A stretch of 64,000 bases of DNA from Arcicella sp040387735. GTDB taxonomy: Bacteria; Bacteroidota; Bacteroidia; Cytophagales; Spirosomataceae. Both the position numbers and the translations under genes were made by a program. Of the stretch, positions 62,575-64,000 are shown piece after piece. The stretch's first letter is position 1. Each line of letters begins with the position of its first letter. Below the pieces are notes generated by a model. That model had not been told where the DNA came from and did no database searches. It saw nothing but the letters and a program-made list of their open reading frames with translations. The stretch spans positions 1 through 64,000 of the forward strand of contig JAZKDE010000024.1 of assembly GCA_040387735.1 (NCBI GenBank). Reading direction: 5' to 3'.

Positions 62575-63156
62575 TTAGTGAGTGAATGGAATCAATAAAA
62601 TCAAAAGTGTAGTATAATCACTCAAAGCTTCCCGAAGAATTTTTAGGGCTTTAGTCATTTGATTTTCCACTGTTTTTTCAGAAATATCCAGTTTTTCCGA
62701 TATTTCTTTTTGAGAAAGGCCACTTCTTTTGAGCAGAAAAACTTCTCTGCAACGTTCTGGAAGCATTAATAAGGATTTTTGATAAGCTTCATTCAGTTCA
62801 TCGAAAGCAACGGCTTGCTCCGTAAAATTATCATTGTCACTGTCTGGATTGAGCGAAGCTGAATATTGTTCAAAGAGATTGTTCTTTTTGTATTGAGCGA
62901 TGACCAAATATTTTACTGAGGAAAAAAGATAGGCTTCTATGGTAGTAGAAATGGCCAAAACTGTTCTCCGTTCCCACAAAGAAATAAATAATTCTTGGAC
63001 AACTTCTTCGGTTAATTCTCTGTTTTGTAGTCGTTTATAAACGGCACCGTAGAGTTTTGAAAAGTATTTTTGGTACAAAAAATCAAATGCTCGAACATCG
63101 CTTTTGGCAAGATATTCAAGAATTTGTTGGTCGGTATCAAAAATTGGCTTTAGCAT
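62575..63156 (-). CDS. ECF RNA polymerase sigma factor (FecI-like)
   Basis: A 193-residue sigma-70 family protein from the ATG at 63156 (a TTG at 63225 would add a hydrophobic extension unlike the family). Region 2 shows RAFDFLYQKYFSKLYGAVYK and ELTEEVVQELFISLWERR; region 4 has LPERCREVFLLKRSGLSQKE, then ISEKLDISEKTVENQMTKAL. A C-terminal hydrophobic tail is common in Bacteroidota FecI homologues. Together with FecR and the STN receptor it forms a cell-surface signalling unit that presumably induces the receptor when ligand is bound. Confidence 0.92.
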   Translation of the reverse strand: MLKPIFDTDQQILEYLAKSDVRAFDFLYQKYFSKLYGAVYKRLQNRELTEEVVQELFISLWERRTVLAISTTIEAYLFSSVKYLVIAQYKKNNLFEQYSASLNPDSDNDNFTEQAVAFDELNEAYQKSLLMLPERCREVFLLKRSGLSQKEISEKLDISEKTVENQMTKALKILREALSDYTTLLILLIPFTH

Positions 63157-63474
63157 TTGTTCGCAAGATAATATAAATTCATAGTATTGTACAATTGTCA
63201 AAAAAAATGTAAAGCTCTTGGTCAAGTCCTTCCAAAGTATTATTTTTGAATAAGTATGTATATTGCAACTACCAATTTATCCCGCCAAATAATTAAAAGA
63301 CGCTATTGTTTTGAAAATCAATGCAATAAGTCTTTTTGTTTCCTCTCTGATTCATTAATTCCTTGTGTATTTTAAATTAATGTGCAATTTTTGTATTAAT
63401 TTTTTTGTTAGAATTATAATCCGAACCTTGACGTTCGAATACCATAAAAACACTAATAAAGTACAAAACTTAGA
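63157..63474. other. 318-base divergent gap
   Basis: Separates the divergent sigma and trxB genes. It must carry both promoters. It is AT-rich, with a TTTTTG/TATAAT-like pair (63387-63392 and 63415-63420) upstream of trxB that is only suggestive. Nothing else is recognised. Confidence 0.4.
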
Positions 63475-64000
63475 ATGGCAGAGCATACCAAATGCCTAAT
63501 TATAGGCTCAGGACCGGCAGGTTATACCGCAGCAATCTACGCCTCAAGGGCAGGATTAAACCCAATTATGTATCAAGGCCCTCAACCAGGAGGCCAATTG
63601 ACGATAACGAATGATGTAGAAAATTTTCCTGGTTATCCCGACGGAATTCAAGGGCCAGAAATGATGCAAGACCTTGAAAAACAGGCTCGTAGATTCGGGA
63701 CTGACGTGCGTTATGGCATGGCAACAAAGGTGGATTTTTCAAGTACACCCAAGAAAGTTTTTATTGATGATACACACGAAATTCACGCTGAAGCCGTTAT
63801 TATCGCAACTGGGGCATCAGCAAAATGGTTAGGATTGCCTTCGGAAGAAAAATATAATGGACGTGGAGTTTCGGCTTGTGCGGTTTGTGATGGGTTCTTT
63901 TTCCGTAATCAAGAGGTCGCAATTGTAGGAGGTGGAGACACTGCGGCTGAAGAAGCTACTTATTTGGCGAATCTTTGCTCGAAAGTTCACATGATTGTTC
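63475..64000 (+). CDS. trxB: thioredoxin reductase (C-terminus cut by window edge)
   Basis: The ORF starts at the ATG 63475-63477 and runs to the window edge (about 175 residues). It has the FAD motif LIIGSGPAGYTAAIYASRAG, then GGQLTITNDVENFPGYP, ATGASAKWLG, the redox-active disulfide in SACAVCDGFF, and the NADPH motif VAIVGGGDTAAEEA. All are canonical for low-molecular-weight thioredoxin reductase. It recycles thioredoxin with NADPH in the cytoplasm. Confidence 0.96.
   Translation, partial: MAEHTKCLIIGSGPAGYTAAIYASRAGLNPIMYQGPQPGGQLTITNDVENFPGYPDGIQGPEMMQDLEKQARRFGTDVRYGMATKVDFSSTPKKVFIDDTHEIHAEAVIIATGASAKWLGLPSEEKYNGRGVSACAVCDGFFFRNQEVAIVGGGDTAAEEATYLANLCSKVHMIV

Noticed and set aside
63157..63225. 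N-terminal extension of the sigma factor from a TTG
   Set aside because: Adds a hydrophobic segment not seen in ECF sigma factors; the ATG at 63156 fits the family start.

Overview
This is a 64-kb stretch of an AT-rich genome from the phylum Bacteroidota, most likely a member of the Cytophagales (inference). Supporting traits are an ArgF'-type N-acyl-ornithine carbamoyltransferase, a FecI/FecR/TonB-receptor triplet, carboxypeptidase-regulatory-like domains on outer-membrane receptors, GIN/PspC proteins under a PadR regulator, a DUF1553/DUF1501 pair, and starts without obvious Shine-Dalgarno sequences. No tRNA, rRNA, CRISPR array, insertion sequence or prophage was seen.

Layout. 1-2.7 kb: partial ADP-ribosylglycohydrolase, argB and argF' (minus strand). 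3.7-14.8 kb: the standout region, ten minus-strand genes. In transcription order they are a BTAD/SARP-like regulator with an MEDS-like sensor, a cytochrome P450, a two-gene split PEP-synthase-like phosphotransferase, an HD-domain protein, an aldehyde dehydrogenase, a second HD-domain protein, a short-chain dehydrogenase, a 2Fe-2S ferredoxin and a ferredoxin reductase. This looks like a complete inducible pathway in which a substrate is hydroxylated, perhaps phosphorylated by an enzyme shaped like phenylphosphate synthase, and then oxidised. The substrate is unknown.

15-22.5 kb: acyltransferase-like protein, small membrane and envelope proteins, YpdA-like flavoprotein, and a PadR-PspC/GIN-GIN operon with a likely operator. 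22.5-35.8 kb: queE, an OmpA/PD40 envelope protein, an OmpR-type two-component system, a coiled-coil protein, an EEP-family hydrolase, an acyl-ACP thioesterase, cdsA with DUF2007 and CPBP genes, and a DusB-like gene. 35.8-38.3 kb: an orphan AT-rich locus with a C70/C39-like cysteine peptidase facing a two-gene operon (138-aa unknown protein plus multi-spanning membrane protein). 38.3-50.4 kb: NarL-type two-component system, then a DUF1553/DUF1501 pair split by a block with an alpha/beta hydrolase, a TonB-dependent receptor and a TonB-C protein. 50.6-64 kb: another outer-membrane receptor, an acetyltransferase, a DinB/MDMPI-fold protein, a lipoprotein, two transporters, a sigma/FecR/receptor system and the start of trxB.

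Many intergenic gaps carry imperfect palindromes of 20-90 bases with unrelated sequences. One about 55-base element (conserved leader plus hairpin) occurs twice, 33 kb apart, and may be a small RNA or a mobile terminator.
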